Below, piece after piece: positions 1-5,517 of a stretch of 14,802 nucleotides of DNA (positions are counted from its first letter, which is position 1; every line of letters begins with the position of its first letter). This stretch comes from Treponema sp. UBA6988 (lineage in GTDB: Bacteria; Spirochaetota; Spirochaetia; Treponematales; Treponemataceae): contig DJYC01000099.1 in NCBI GenBank assembly GCA_002448445.1, forward strand, positions 1-14,802, read 5' to 3'. The notes beneath the pieces are model-generated. The model did no database searches and was not told the origin of the DNA. It worked only from the letters and a program-made list of their open reading frames with translations. Both the position numbers and the translations under genes were made by a program.

Positions 1-1
1 C

Positions 2-796
2 CGCCTTGCAGACCTTGACTGGGAAGAAAAGATGGGCGAATACACAGGCGAAGACAAAGCCTACCTTGACAAATACAAGGACCGCCTGCTTTCCATGCGC
101 GTAGACCTTACCGCAGAAATGTGGAAGCTCCGCAATGCAAACATCCTCTTTGAAGGCGCACAGGGAGCAATGCTGGACATAGACTCCGGAACATACCCAT
201 ACGTAAGCTCAGGCCCTTCATGTGCAGCAGGTGCCGCAGTAGGAAGCGGAATTGGCCCCCACGACCTGGACAAAATCCTTGGCGTATTCAAGGCATACGA
301 AACACGCGTTGGCAACGGACCAATGCCATCTGAATTCAACGACACAAGCGAAGGTGAACTTTGCCAGTACGTGCGCGACACAGGACGCGAATACGGTGTT
401 ACAACAGGACGCGCAAGACGCTGCGGTTACCTGGACCTTGTTGCACTCCGCTATGCCTGCCGCGTTAACAGCCTGGACGGGCTCGTACTCACCCACCTGG
501 ACATCTACGATGCAATGGACGAAGTTGAAGCCTGCGTTGCCTACGACATCAACGGCAAAATCGTAACAGACTTCCCTGCAAACGTAGACGCAATGAACGC
601 CGCAAAGCCTCAGCTCAAAAAGTTCAAGGGCTGGAAGACAGAGCTCAAGAACTGCAAGACCTACGAAGACCTTCCAAAGAATGCCCGCGACTACGTGGAA
701 TTCATCGAAGACTTTACTGGCACTCCGGTAGACATCATCAGCGTAGGCTACGAGCGCAACGAGACATTCATCCGCAAGGATCCTTGGAAAAAATAA
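2..796 (+). CDS. purA: Adenylosuccinate synthetase, C-terminal part
   Basis: Joins IMP and aspartate using GTP to give adenylosuccinate, the first committed step from IMP to AMP, in the cytoplasm. The reading frame is open from base 2, so the 5' end lies outside the window; about 264 residues are seen of the roughly 430 usual for the family. Clear family blocks in order are FEGAQGAMLDIDSGTYPYV, GVFKAYETRVGNGPMPSE, GREYGVTTGRARRCGYLDLV (substrate-binding region) and the ending PVDIISVGYERNETFIRKDP. The ATG at base 32 is an internal methionine, not the start. The stop is TAA at 794-796. A GC-rich imperfect hairpin (826-855) follows, without a T run. The family assignment is secure; nothing in the visible part looks broken. 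Confidence 0.97.
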   Translation, partial: RLADLDWEEKMGEYTGEDKAYLDKYKDRLLSMRVDLTAEMWKLRNANILFEGAQGAMLDIDSGTYPYVSSGPSCAAGAAVGSGIGPHDLDKILGVFKAYETRVGNGPMPSEFNDTSEGELCQYVRDTGREYGVTTGRARRCGYLDLVALRYACRVNSLDGLVLTHLDIYDAMDEVEACVAYDINGKIVTDFPANVDAMNAAKPQLKKFKGWKTELKNCKTYEDLPKNARDYVEFIEDFTGTPVDIISVGYERNETFIRKDPWKK

Positions 797-825
797 GCCA
801 TACAGAGGGGGAAGTCCGCTTGAAG

Positions 826-855
826 CTTTGCTGCGAGTCCCCCCTCGCTGCAAAG
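826..855. repeat. 12-bp hairpin after purA
   Basis: CTTTGCTGCGAG (826-837) pairs with CTCGCTGCAAAG (844-855) with a single T-T mismatch; the loop is TCCCCC. It starts 29 bases after the purA stop. No T run follows, so it is not a standard intrinsic terminator, but it could protect the 3' end of the mRNA or belong to a repeat family. Confidence 0.6.
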
Positions 856-905
856 GCAAGTCGCTCCACAAATGCCAAAAGCGGCAGGCTAGAAAAACAA
901 GAGGC

Positions 906-932
906 TGTCACCCTGAACTAGTTTCAGGGTCT
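906..932. repeat. Palindromic repeat, GTCAT...ATCT family
   Basis: Arms ACCCTGAA (910-917) and TTCAGGGT (923-930) pair perfectly around the loop CTAGT. The outside borders TGTC and CT match the copy at 1100-1128. The type resembles widespread small intergenic palindromes of bacterial genomes; the function is unknown. Confidence 0.65.
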
Positions 933-1013
933 GTCCCAATACAAAATACATTTTTTTACAACAAGCCGCTTCCGTCATTTGTTCTGCTTTGTTGCCTTTT
1001 CCGCTACCCCCTC

Positions 1014-1032
1014 TGCGGGGAACACCCCCGCA
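1014..1032. repeat. GC-rich hairpin
   Basis: TGCGGGG (1014-1020) pairs with CCCCGCA (1026-1032) around the loop AACAC. It sits inside a C-rich stretch (1005-1042) that reads like a small dispersed repeat, but no second full copy is seen in the window. Confidence 0.45.
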
Positions 1033-1099
1033 ACGCCCCCGAATGAATCCAAACAACCCAAAACACACTTAGGTTAAAAGTCGAGTTTTGCAAAAAGCA

Positions 1100-1128
1100 T
1101 GTCATTGCCGTGCTCGACACGGCAATCT
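1100..1128. repeat. Palindromic repeat, GTCAT...ATCT family
   Basis: A perfect 9-bp stem, ATTGCCGTG (1104-1112) with CACGGCAAT (1118-1126), and loop CTCGA. The borders are TGTC on the left and CT on the right, the same as the copy at 906-932, while the stem sequence differs. Confidence 0.7.
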
Positions 1129-1147
1129 ATCCACAAATTTGTACAAA

Positions 1148-1198
1148 AGATTATCGGGTCATGGTTCGACTATGCTCACCAACCGCCAGATAATGACA
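1148..1198. repeat. Palindromic repeat, GTCAT...ATCT family, inverted copy
   Basis: Read on the minus strand it begins TGTCATTATC and ends GATAATCT, so it lies opposite to the two copies just upstream. The outer arms ATTATC (1150-1155) and GATAAT (1189-1194) pair, and inside are GGTT (1163-1166) and AACC (1181-1184). The interior, with GTTCGACTATGCTCACCAAC, resembles a common bacterial intergenic repeat core. Confidence 0.6.
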
Positions 1199-1295
1199 TT
1201 TTTTGAAGCAAAAAAGGCTTCTTTTAAAAACTTGAAATTGAACTTCTTAATCAGCAATTGATTTTTCTTGCGGCATTTTTTTTGCGAAGAACAAA

Positions 1296-2117
1296 CTAAA
1301 AAGAAAGTGCCTTTGCAGCACAAGCGTCCACGCACTTTCCGCAGCGGATGCATTCTGCGCTGGAAATTTTCTCAGGAAGCCTAACCTGCATTGGGCAAAC
1401 CGACTGGCACTTTCCGCAGGAGATGCACTTGTCTTTTTTAAAGCGTATGCGCACAAGCGAAATCCTGTTAAAGAATGAATAGAATGCTCCCAATGGGCAG
1501 ACATACTTGCAGAATGGCCTGTATATAAAAAGCGAAAGCAGAATGGTAACAAGCAAAATAAAAAGCTTCCACCTGAACAAAAAGCCGACCGTAGCCCTAA
1601 GAGCCTTGTTCATAAGCAAAAGGGGAATTCCTGCCTCCAAAGTTCCAGCGGGACAAATGTACTTGCAAAAGGCAGGATAGCCAAGGCCAAATTCATCCGC
1701 AACAAAAACAGGAATGATTATAACAAAAACGGCAAGCACCGCATACTTTAAAAAGCGAAGCAGCCTGTCAGCAGTCCTGTTCACCACAAGCTTTGGCAGG
1801 GGAATCTTATGCAGCAGCCCCTGAACAAGGCCAAAGGGACAGAGCCAGCCGCAAACAAAGCGCCCCAAAAGAAGCCCAAACAAGGAAAGCAGCCCCGTAA
1901 CAAAAAAGGAAAGCTTAAAGCTGTGCGAATTTGCCACCGACTGGAATGCCCCCACAGGACAAGCGGCAGACGCAAGCGGACAGGAGTGGCAGTTGAGGGC
2001 AGGAAGACAAACATTCTTTACCCCACCCTTGTAGATGGTCCTTTCAAAAAGCCCCGACAAATGAAGGTTAGAAAGCAAAGAAGAAGCCACCTGCACAAAA
2101 ATCCGTTTGCGTCCCAT
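1296..2117 (-). CDS. Membrane polyferredoxin, NapH-type 4Fe-4S protein
   Basis: Probable inner-membrane electron-transfer protein of the NapH/polyferredoxin group; the electron donor and acceptor are not shown by the sequence. About 273 residues from the ATG at 2117. Hydrophobic segments lie at about residues 70-88, 126-141 and 183-199. Cys-Pro motifs next to membrane segments are NCHSCPLA (42-49), FVCGWLCPFG (87-96), FCKYICPAG (150-158) and FCKYVCPLG (202-210). The C-terminus carries two [4Fe-4S] ferredoxin motifs, C231-C234-C237-C241 and C256-C259-C262-C266; the second has Ala instead of the usual Pro after its last Cys. A TTG at 2141 would add eight residues (RGCILAG-like), but homologues usually begin close to the RKRIFVQ sequence, so the ATG is preferred; neither has a strong ribosome binding site. 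It stands alone with no partner oxidoreductase beside it. Confidence 0.85.
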   Translation of the reverse strand: MGRKRIFVQVASSLLSNLHLSGLFERTIYKGGVKNVCLPALNCHSCPLASAACPVGAFQSVANSHSFKLSFFVTGLLSLFGLLLGRFVCGWLCPFGLVQGLLHKIPLPKLVVNRTADRLLRFLKYAVLAVFVIIIPVFVADEFGLGYPAFCKYICPAGTLEAGIPLLLMNKALRATVGFLFRWKLFILLVTILLSLFIYRPFCKYVCPLGAFYSFFNRISLVRIRFKKDKCISCGKCQSVCPMQVRLPEKISSAECIRCGKCVDACAAKALSF

Positions 2118-2326
2118 TCCAGCCAAAATGCACCCCCGCAAACATCTTACATCAAATCACTTTAGCAGGGCAAGCCTTAGCCCCAATGATGCAAAAGGTA
2201 AGTGCAACTCTAAATCTTAGAAAGTATTCCCCATTTTTTTTTCTTCCAACAGCAGGTGTATACGGCAAGTGCATCAAACAGGGAATGCAATGTAGAAAAT
2301 CAGAGGGAGGAAGCACTGGAATGGAA

Positions 2327-2459
2327 GCTGAAAACGCGGCAAAAAAGCAAGGGTTGTTTACAACCCCAAGCGCAGATACAAGGTATCTGACTCCCTTCGT
2401 GGCTTGAAGCTACGCTGCCAGGTTCGCACCGCGCAAATGGTTTTTGCCGCGTTTTCAGC
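2327..2459. repeat. 133-bp element with perfect 19-bp terminal inverted repeat
   Basis: GCTGAAAACGCGGCAAAAA (2327-2345) is the exact reverse complement of 2441-2459. Between the arms are further hairpins: GGGTTG/CAACCC (2351-2356/2361-2366), CAGATAC/GTATCTG (2373-2379/2383-2389), TGGC/GCCA with inner AGC/GCT (2400-2420), and GGT/ACC (2421-2430). So one long stem encloses three or four arms. No transposase-like gene is inside, and no target-site duplication is visible at the ends. It could be a MITE-like element or a structured RNA. Confidence 0.75.
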
Positions 2460-2590
2460 CCCACAACGCCACGCACTCGCTACCGTTGTGTGCTTCCCGT
2501 TACGCCCAAAATTGATTTCCAGCCGCTTTGCATAAGCAAATATCATGAAAAGATGATTTTCGTGCCAAGGGTACAAACCCAAAAGGTAAC

Positions 2591-2620
2591 CTGTCACTAA
2601 TCCGCAATAAATGCTATAAT
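2591..2620 (+). promoter_or_regulatory. Promoter of mntP
   Basis: -35 CTGTCA (2591-2596, 4 of 6 to consensus), 18-base spacer, -10 TATAAT (2615-2620) preceded by TG one base upstream (extended -10, TGCTATAAT). Transcription would start near 2627, four bases before the first ATG at 2631. Confidence 0.65.
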
Positions 2621-2645
2621 AGCAAGCATTATGTCATGGAACTGC

Positions 2646-3275
2646 ATGTTTTTTATAAACTCAATTCTCTTGGGAATAGGCCTTGCAATGGACGCATTTT
2701 CTGTTTCCATAGTAAACGCAATTTCAGAGCCAAAGATGAGCCGCACAAGGCAGTGCGGAATAAGCTGCGTGTATGCCTTCTTCCAGTTTTTAATGCCGCT
2801 AACAGGCTGGCTTTGCGTGCACACAATAGCATCTGTTTTTACGCAAGTGCAAAAATTCATTCCGTGGATTGCCCTAATCCTTTTGCTTTACATAGGAATA
2901 AAAATGATAGTAGAAGCCCTGGCAAGCAGAAAAAAAGCCTGCTCTACCTGCAAAAAGAAAGGCGATGAATGCAAGAAATGTTCCGTAACGCTTGAATCCC
3001 ATGCCCTCTCGCTAAAAGTGCTTTTTATTCAGGGAATTGCAACTTCCATAGACGCACTTTCCACAGGCTTTACCATTGCAGAATATGGCCTTTTAATGGC
3101 AAGCGTTGCTTCACTCATAATTGCGGCGGTAACATTCACAATATGTCTTACCGGCCTAAAGATAGGACGCTTTGCAGGAAAGAAGCTTTCTTCCAGCGCA
3201 GAAATTTTTGGCGGAATAATTTTAATCTGTATAGGAATTGAAATTTTTGTAAGGGGAATATTTGGCTTGGCCTAG
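2646..3275 (+). CDS. mntP: MntP-family manganese efflux pump
   Basis: Predicted inner-membrane exporter of Mn2+ (MntP, formerly YebN family), about 209 residues with six hydrophobic segments. The two inverted halves each carry the family motif: GIGLAMDAFSVS near Asp16 and GIATSIDALSTG near Asp136. The start is uncertain. An ATG at 2631 adds five residues (MSWNC), but the -10 box ends at 2620, so that ATG would have almost no leader. The ATG at 2646 has GGAA four bases upstream and puts the motif Asp at position 16, as in the E. coli protein, so it is chosen here. Unusual: the central cytoplasmic loop (about residues 94-120) has CxxC and CxxC pairs (Cys99, 102, 109, 112) among lysines, not a feature of the E. 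coli protein. A weak terminator follows at 3403-3425. Confidence 0.9.
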   Translation: MFFINSILLGIGLAMDAFSVSIVNAISEPKMSRTRQCGISCVYAFFQFLMPLTGWLCVHTIASVFTQVQKFIPWIALILLLYIGIKMIVEALASRKKACSTCKKKGDECKKCSVTLESHALSLKVLFIQGIATSIDALSTGFTIAEYGLLMASVASLIIAAVTFTICLTGLKIGRFAGKKLSSSAEIFGGIILICIGIEIFVRGIFGLA

Positions 3276-3402
3276 AATCTTTATCCTATGCCAATGCACT
3301 CCAGGCAAATGTTGGAAGCCTTTATGAAAATGCTAAAATTTTCGTTTCTGAAAATTCCTGCCGCCACAAAAGCAAGGCTTAGCAGCAGCAGGAAAATTCT
3401 TA

Positions 3403-3425
3403 GCGCAAGAAGCGCCTTATTTTTT
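3403..3425 (+). terminator. Possible weak intrinsic terminator after mntP
   Basis: GCGC (3403-3406), loop AAGAA, GCGC (3412-3415), then CTTATTTTTT. The stem is only four pairs, so the call is tentative; an alternative stem TTCTT/AAGAA overlaps it. It lies just beyond the end of the convergent tlpA-like gene. Confidence 0.35.
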
Positions 3426-3432
3426 ACGGACA

Positions 3433-4047
3433 CTATTTCTTAATCTTTTCCAAAGCCTCGTCAACGAGAGCCTTGTATTCATCAGCAGACCTTGAGCCCA
3501 CGATTGGACCCAAGACAACCTTTCCCTTTGAGTCAACAATATAAGTTGTAGGAACTGCCTGAATGCCCTTAAGCCAAGGAGTGTTCTTTGCAATTATAAA
3601 GTTGCGGTATGACACATTCTTTTCGCGGATGATTTTTTTTGCAAGGTCAAGTTCGCCCTTAGTGCTTGTGTCAAAGACATCGCACAAAATGCCCACAACC
3701 TGAACGCGCTGCCACATTACCTTCTTGCTAAGCTTTTCCAAATCCGGAAGTTCAACAAGGCAGGGCTGGCAGAAAGTTCCCCAGATATTAACCAGGGTAA
3801 GCTTTGCCGGGACAAATTCCTTCTGGTCAACTTCTATTCCGGTGGAAAGGTCTAAGCCCTTAAAATTCAGCGTCAAATCGGGAACCGTTACCTCTGGAAC
3901 CTTTTCTTCTTCCTGAACTACAGGAGCAACAGTTTCTTCTACTTTGCCTTCCGTCTTTACGCTAGTCTTATCTTTTTTGCCAGCACAAAATGCGCTAAAG
4001 GCTGCACAAGACAAAAAAGCCAAAACCATAATTTTTTTGCAAGACAT
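3433..4047 (-). CDS. Secreted TlpA/ResA-like thioredoxin
   Basis: Predicted periplasmic or membrane-tethered thiol-disulfide protein, about 204 residues from the ATG at 4047. The N-terminus is a signal peptide: basic start (MSCKK), hydrophobic core (residues 6-20), then Cys21 and a charged, Glu/Val/Pro-rich linker (about 24-56). The FLSC and SAFC stretches are imperfect lipoprotein boxes, so lipidation is possible but unproven. The thioredoxin fold follows with active site WGTFCQPC (89-96; redox Cys93 and Cys96) and the cis-proline loop AVPTTYIVD (Pro166). An ATG at 4074 would add nine residues, but the -10 box ends only six bases before it; the 4047 start fits both the promoter and the signal peptide better. 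The partner is unknown: cytochrome c maturation or oxidative repair are family options, and no such genes are nearby. Confidence 0.88.
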   Translation of the reverse strand: MSCKKIMVLAFLSCAAFSAFCAGKKDKTSVKTEGKVEETVAPVVQEEEKVPEVTVPDLTLNFKGLDLSTGIEVDQKEFVPAKLTLVNIWGTFCQPCLVELPDLEKLSKKVMWQRVQVVGILCDVFDTSTKGELDLAKKIIREKNVSYRNFIIAKNTPWLKGIQAVPTTYIVDSKGKVVLGPIVGSRSADEYKALVDEALEKIKK

Positions 4048-4080
4048 CTGTCCAAATAAATTAAAATGTTTCATAACACT

Positions 4081-4089
4081 ATTATAGCA
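4081..4089 (-). promoter_or_regulatory. Extended -10 promoter of the tlpA-like gene
   Basis: On the minus strand this reads TGCTATAAT, an extended -10 box identical to that of mntP. A weak -35 (TTTAGC) sits 17 bases upstream. Transcription should begin at about 4074, the same base as the first in-frame ATG, giving about a 27-base leader to the preferred ATG at 4047. Confidence 0.6.
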
Positions 4090-4188
4090 AATTTCTCCAT
4101 TTTGCTAAAGTGGCAAGAGTAATTTTTGAATAAATAATGTGCAATTTCCCTGGTGGCGCAGGAAAGCCCGGTTTTAGCCTGGATTGTT

Positions 4189-4917
4189 TTATTTGCAATA
4201 GTTCTTGCGGTTTATGTTTATTACAAAATCCAAGTCTTCGTCATCTATTTTTTCACACAAATCATCAAGCGAATTTTCCAATTTGAATTCCAATTCTTCC
4301 TGATACAAAGGATACAATTGATAAAAATTGACTTTTTTGCCAAACCCCAAAGAAAGCGGCTCCACAATCTGATTGTCCATGCCTATTGAGCTTAACAAAA
4401 CAAAGCTGTTGAATTCAGTGTTGCTTGCAACAGGCGATGAATCTTCGTTTGCGCTTATTGTATGGCCATACCCCAGCCATGAGTCCGTATTCAAGGCAAG
4501 CCGCCCCACCATTTTTAAATTGCCTATAGGCCAGTAGCCTTCATCGGTTTTGGATTCAAGATCCCAATCTTTTGGCAAAAAAATAACATACTCTGCCCTT
4601 TCAAGATTGTAGCTTTTCAATTCTCTTGGAACATTCATCTTATAAGCACCCGCGCCCATCGTAACCAGTTTGTAATAGGGCTGATCTTCACTTGGCTTTA
4701 TTACCATAACGTCTAAATGAATGTCGGGAGATGCAATTTCATGCAATACGTATTCAATTTTTCCATAGGATGCAGAAATATATTCCTCAAGCTTATCCAA
4801 TTCTTTTTCGCTGTAAAAATAAGTGGTATCCTTATCCTTTTTGGAACATCCAGAAAATAGCATTGCAATAACCCCTATAAAAACACACAGTATCTTTTTT
4901 TTCAATTTTTTCTCCAT
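4189..4917 (-). CDS. Lipoprotein with suppressor-of-fused (SUFU) domain
   Basis: 242 residues. The N-terminus is a lipoprotein signal: MEKKLKKK, a hydrophobic core, and the box MLFSGC with lipidated Cys24, so the protein is probably anchored on the outside of a membrane. The rest matches the SUFU domain (PF05076) by motif: KLVTMGAGAYKMNVP (about 83-97), EYVIFLPKDWDL (109-120), WPIGNLKMVGRLALNTDSWLG (129-149 region), YGHTIS (150-155) and a C-terminal FYQLYPLYQEELEF. In bacteria this domain is best known from immunity proteins of polymorphic toxin systems and from uncharacterised proteins; no toxin gene is visible here. It lies 13 bases after the acetyltransferase stop, last in the ddl-murD operon, with no clear ribosome binding site of its own, so translational coupling is likely. 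The domain call is good; the role is unknown. Confidence 0.8.
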   Translation of the reverse strand: MEKKLKKKILCVFIGVIAMLFSGCSKKDKDTTYFYSEKELDKLEEYISASYGKIEYVLHEIASPDIHLDVMVIKPSEDQPYYKLVTMGAGAYKMNVPRELKSYNLERAEYVIFLPKDWDLESKTDEGYWPIGNLKMVGRLALNTDSWLGYGHTISANEDSSPVASNTEFNSFVLLSSIGMDNQIVEPLSLGFGKKVNFYQLYPLYQEELEFKLENSLDDLCEKIDDEDLDFVININRKNYCK

Positions 4918-4930
4918 TTAACAGCCCAAA

Positions 4931-5359
4931 TTAGCAGTCCAAAGCCTTGCACAAAAACATTTCCATGGGCTGTTCAAAACCGGGAAGATTCATTACCATT
5001 CCGCCACAATCCTTATACCCCTGTTTGCGGTAAAAATGCTGGGCAGATTCGTCAACTTGCGTAGATGTTAGAAGCATTCCATAGCCCTGGGCCTTCATGT
5101 CTTTTTCCCAATGGCTTAAAAGCATGGAACCGTATCCCTTTTGCCGCCTACCGCAATCTACAAAAAGCATGTTACAAAATGGTGTGTTATCCCAAAAAAG
5201 ATTGTACCTTAAAATACCTACTGGACTGCCGTCTGCAAAAAGCACATAGCCCTGCTTATCGCGAACCTTCTTTTCAAATTCCGCTTGTGGCAAATGGCGG
5301 TCCAGCTTGAACCAAAAGTCTTTGTCTTCATTTTTTACATATTTAATTGTCAGGTCCAA
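4931..5359 (-). CDS. GNAT-family N-acetyltransferase
   Basis: Predicted acetyl-CoA-dependent acetyltransferase of about 142 residues; substrate unknown. The acetyl-CoA loop is RRQKGYGSMLL (RQKGYG at 72-77), followed by the helix of motif A and the motif-B end STQVDESAQHFYRKQGYKD (100-117 region), the usual GNAT finish. The frame stays open up to an ATG at 5521 that overlaps murD by four bases, but I prefer a TTG at 5359. It has GGAGA seven bases upstream, gives an N-terminus (MDLTIKYVKNEDKDF) like other GNATs, and the extra 54 residues would be translated from a palindromic element (5377-5488) and look like junk protein. Gene order and spacing suggest cotranscription with murD and ddl. Confidence 0.85.
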   Translation of the reverse strand: MDLTIKYVKNEDKDFWFKLDRHLPQAEFEKKVRDKQGYVLFADGSPVGILRYNLFWDNTPFCNMLFVDCGRRQKGYGSMLLSHWEKDMKAQGYGMLLTSTQVDESAQHFYRKQGYKDCGGMVMNLPGFEQPMEMFLCKALDC

Positions 5360-5376
5360 TTTCGAGTCTCCGTAGT

Positions 5377-5488
5377 GCAGCAGAAAAATTGGCGGAAGCG
5401 ATTTTTGAACCGAAAAAAATTCTGCACAAGCGTAGCGCGGAAGCCTTTTTTCGGGGCAAAAACCGCTGGGAGCCAATTTTTCTGCTGC
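5377..5488. repeat. 112-bp element with perfect 17-bp terminal inverted repeat
   Basis: GCAGCAGAAAAATTGGC (5377-5393) is the exact reverse complement of 5472-5488. A second nested pair is CCGAAAAAA with TTTTTTCGG near 5413-5455. The element lies between the murD stop (5518) and the preferred acetyltransferase start (5359), inside the operon transcript. It could be a MITE-like insertion or an RNA structure that tunes downstream expression. Confidence 0.75.
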
Positions 5489-5517
5489 AAATATAAAACT
5501 AGAAGTTTGCCCTTTTA

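Larger units (their letters stand above)
797..1295. other. Gene-free region with several palindromic repeats
   Basis: About 500 bases without a convincing gene between the convergent purA (+) and polyferredoxin (-) genes. Short frames here have no ribosome binding site or recognisable protein. The region holds a hairpin just after purA (826-855), three members of a GTCAT...ATCT-type palindrome family (906-932, 1100-1128, 1148-1198), a GC-rich hairpin at 1014-1032, and a weak stem GAAGC (1205-1209)/GCTTC (1217-1221) followed by TTTT on the plus strand that might help end purA transcription. Confidence 0.6.
2118..2645. other. Gene-free region with a large inverted-repeat element and the mntP promoter
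   Basis: A divergent intergenic region between the polyferredoxin gene (-) and mntP (+). Short frames here are low-complexity or read through the inverted-repeat element and have no supporting ribosome binding sites. It holds the 133-bp element at 2327-2459 and the mntP promoter at 2591-2620. I looked for a manganese riboswitch upstream of mntP and did not recognise one; with the proposed transcription start the leader would be too short for one. Confidence 0.55.

Noticed and set aside
218..871. Long minus-strand frame opposite purA
   Set aside because: A shadow of the purA codon pattern; the Cys/Val-rich product matches nothing, and purA motifs on the plus strand are unmistakable.
906..1198. 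CRISPR array
   Set aside because: The repeats differ in stem sequence, orientation and spacing; there are no identical direct repeats with uniform spacers and no cas genes.
2186..2407. 73-residue plus-strand frame
   Set aside because: It runs into the 133-bp inverted-repeat element, has no ribosome binding site and shows no domain.
2461..2645. Manganese-sensing riboswitch upstream of mntP
   Set aside because: The promoter is only about 10-25 bases before the start codon, which leaves no room, and no conserved riboswitch core was seen.
4153..4389. Plus-strand frame with a hydrophobic start (GTG, MAQESPVLAWIVLFAIVLAV)
   Set aside because: It is largely antisense to the C-terminus of the SUFU lipoprotein, whose frame is well supported; no ribosome binding site; the hydrophobic look comes from the complement of Asn/Lys-rich codons.
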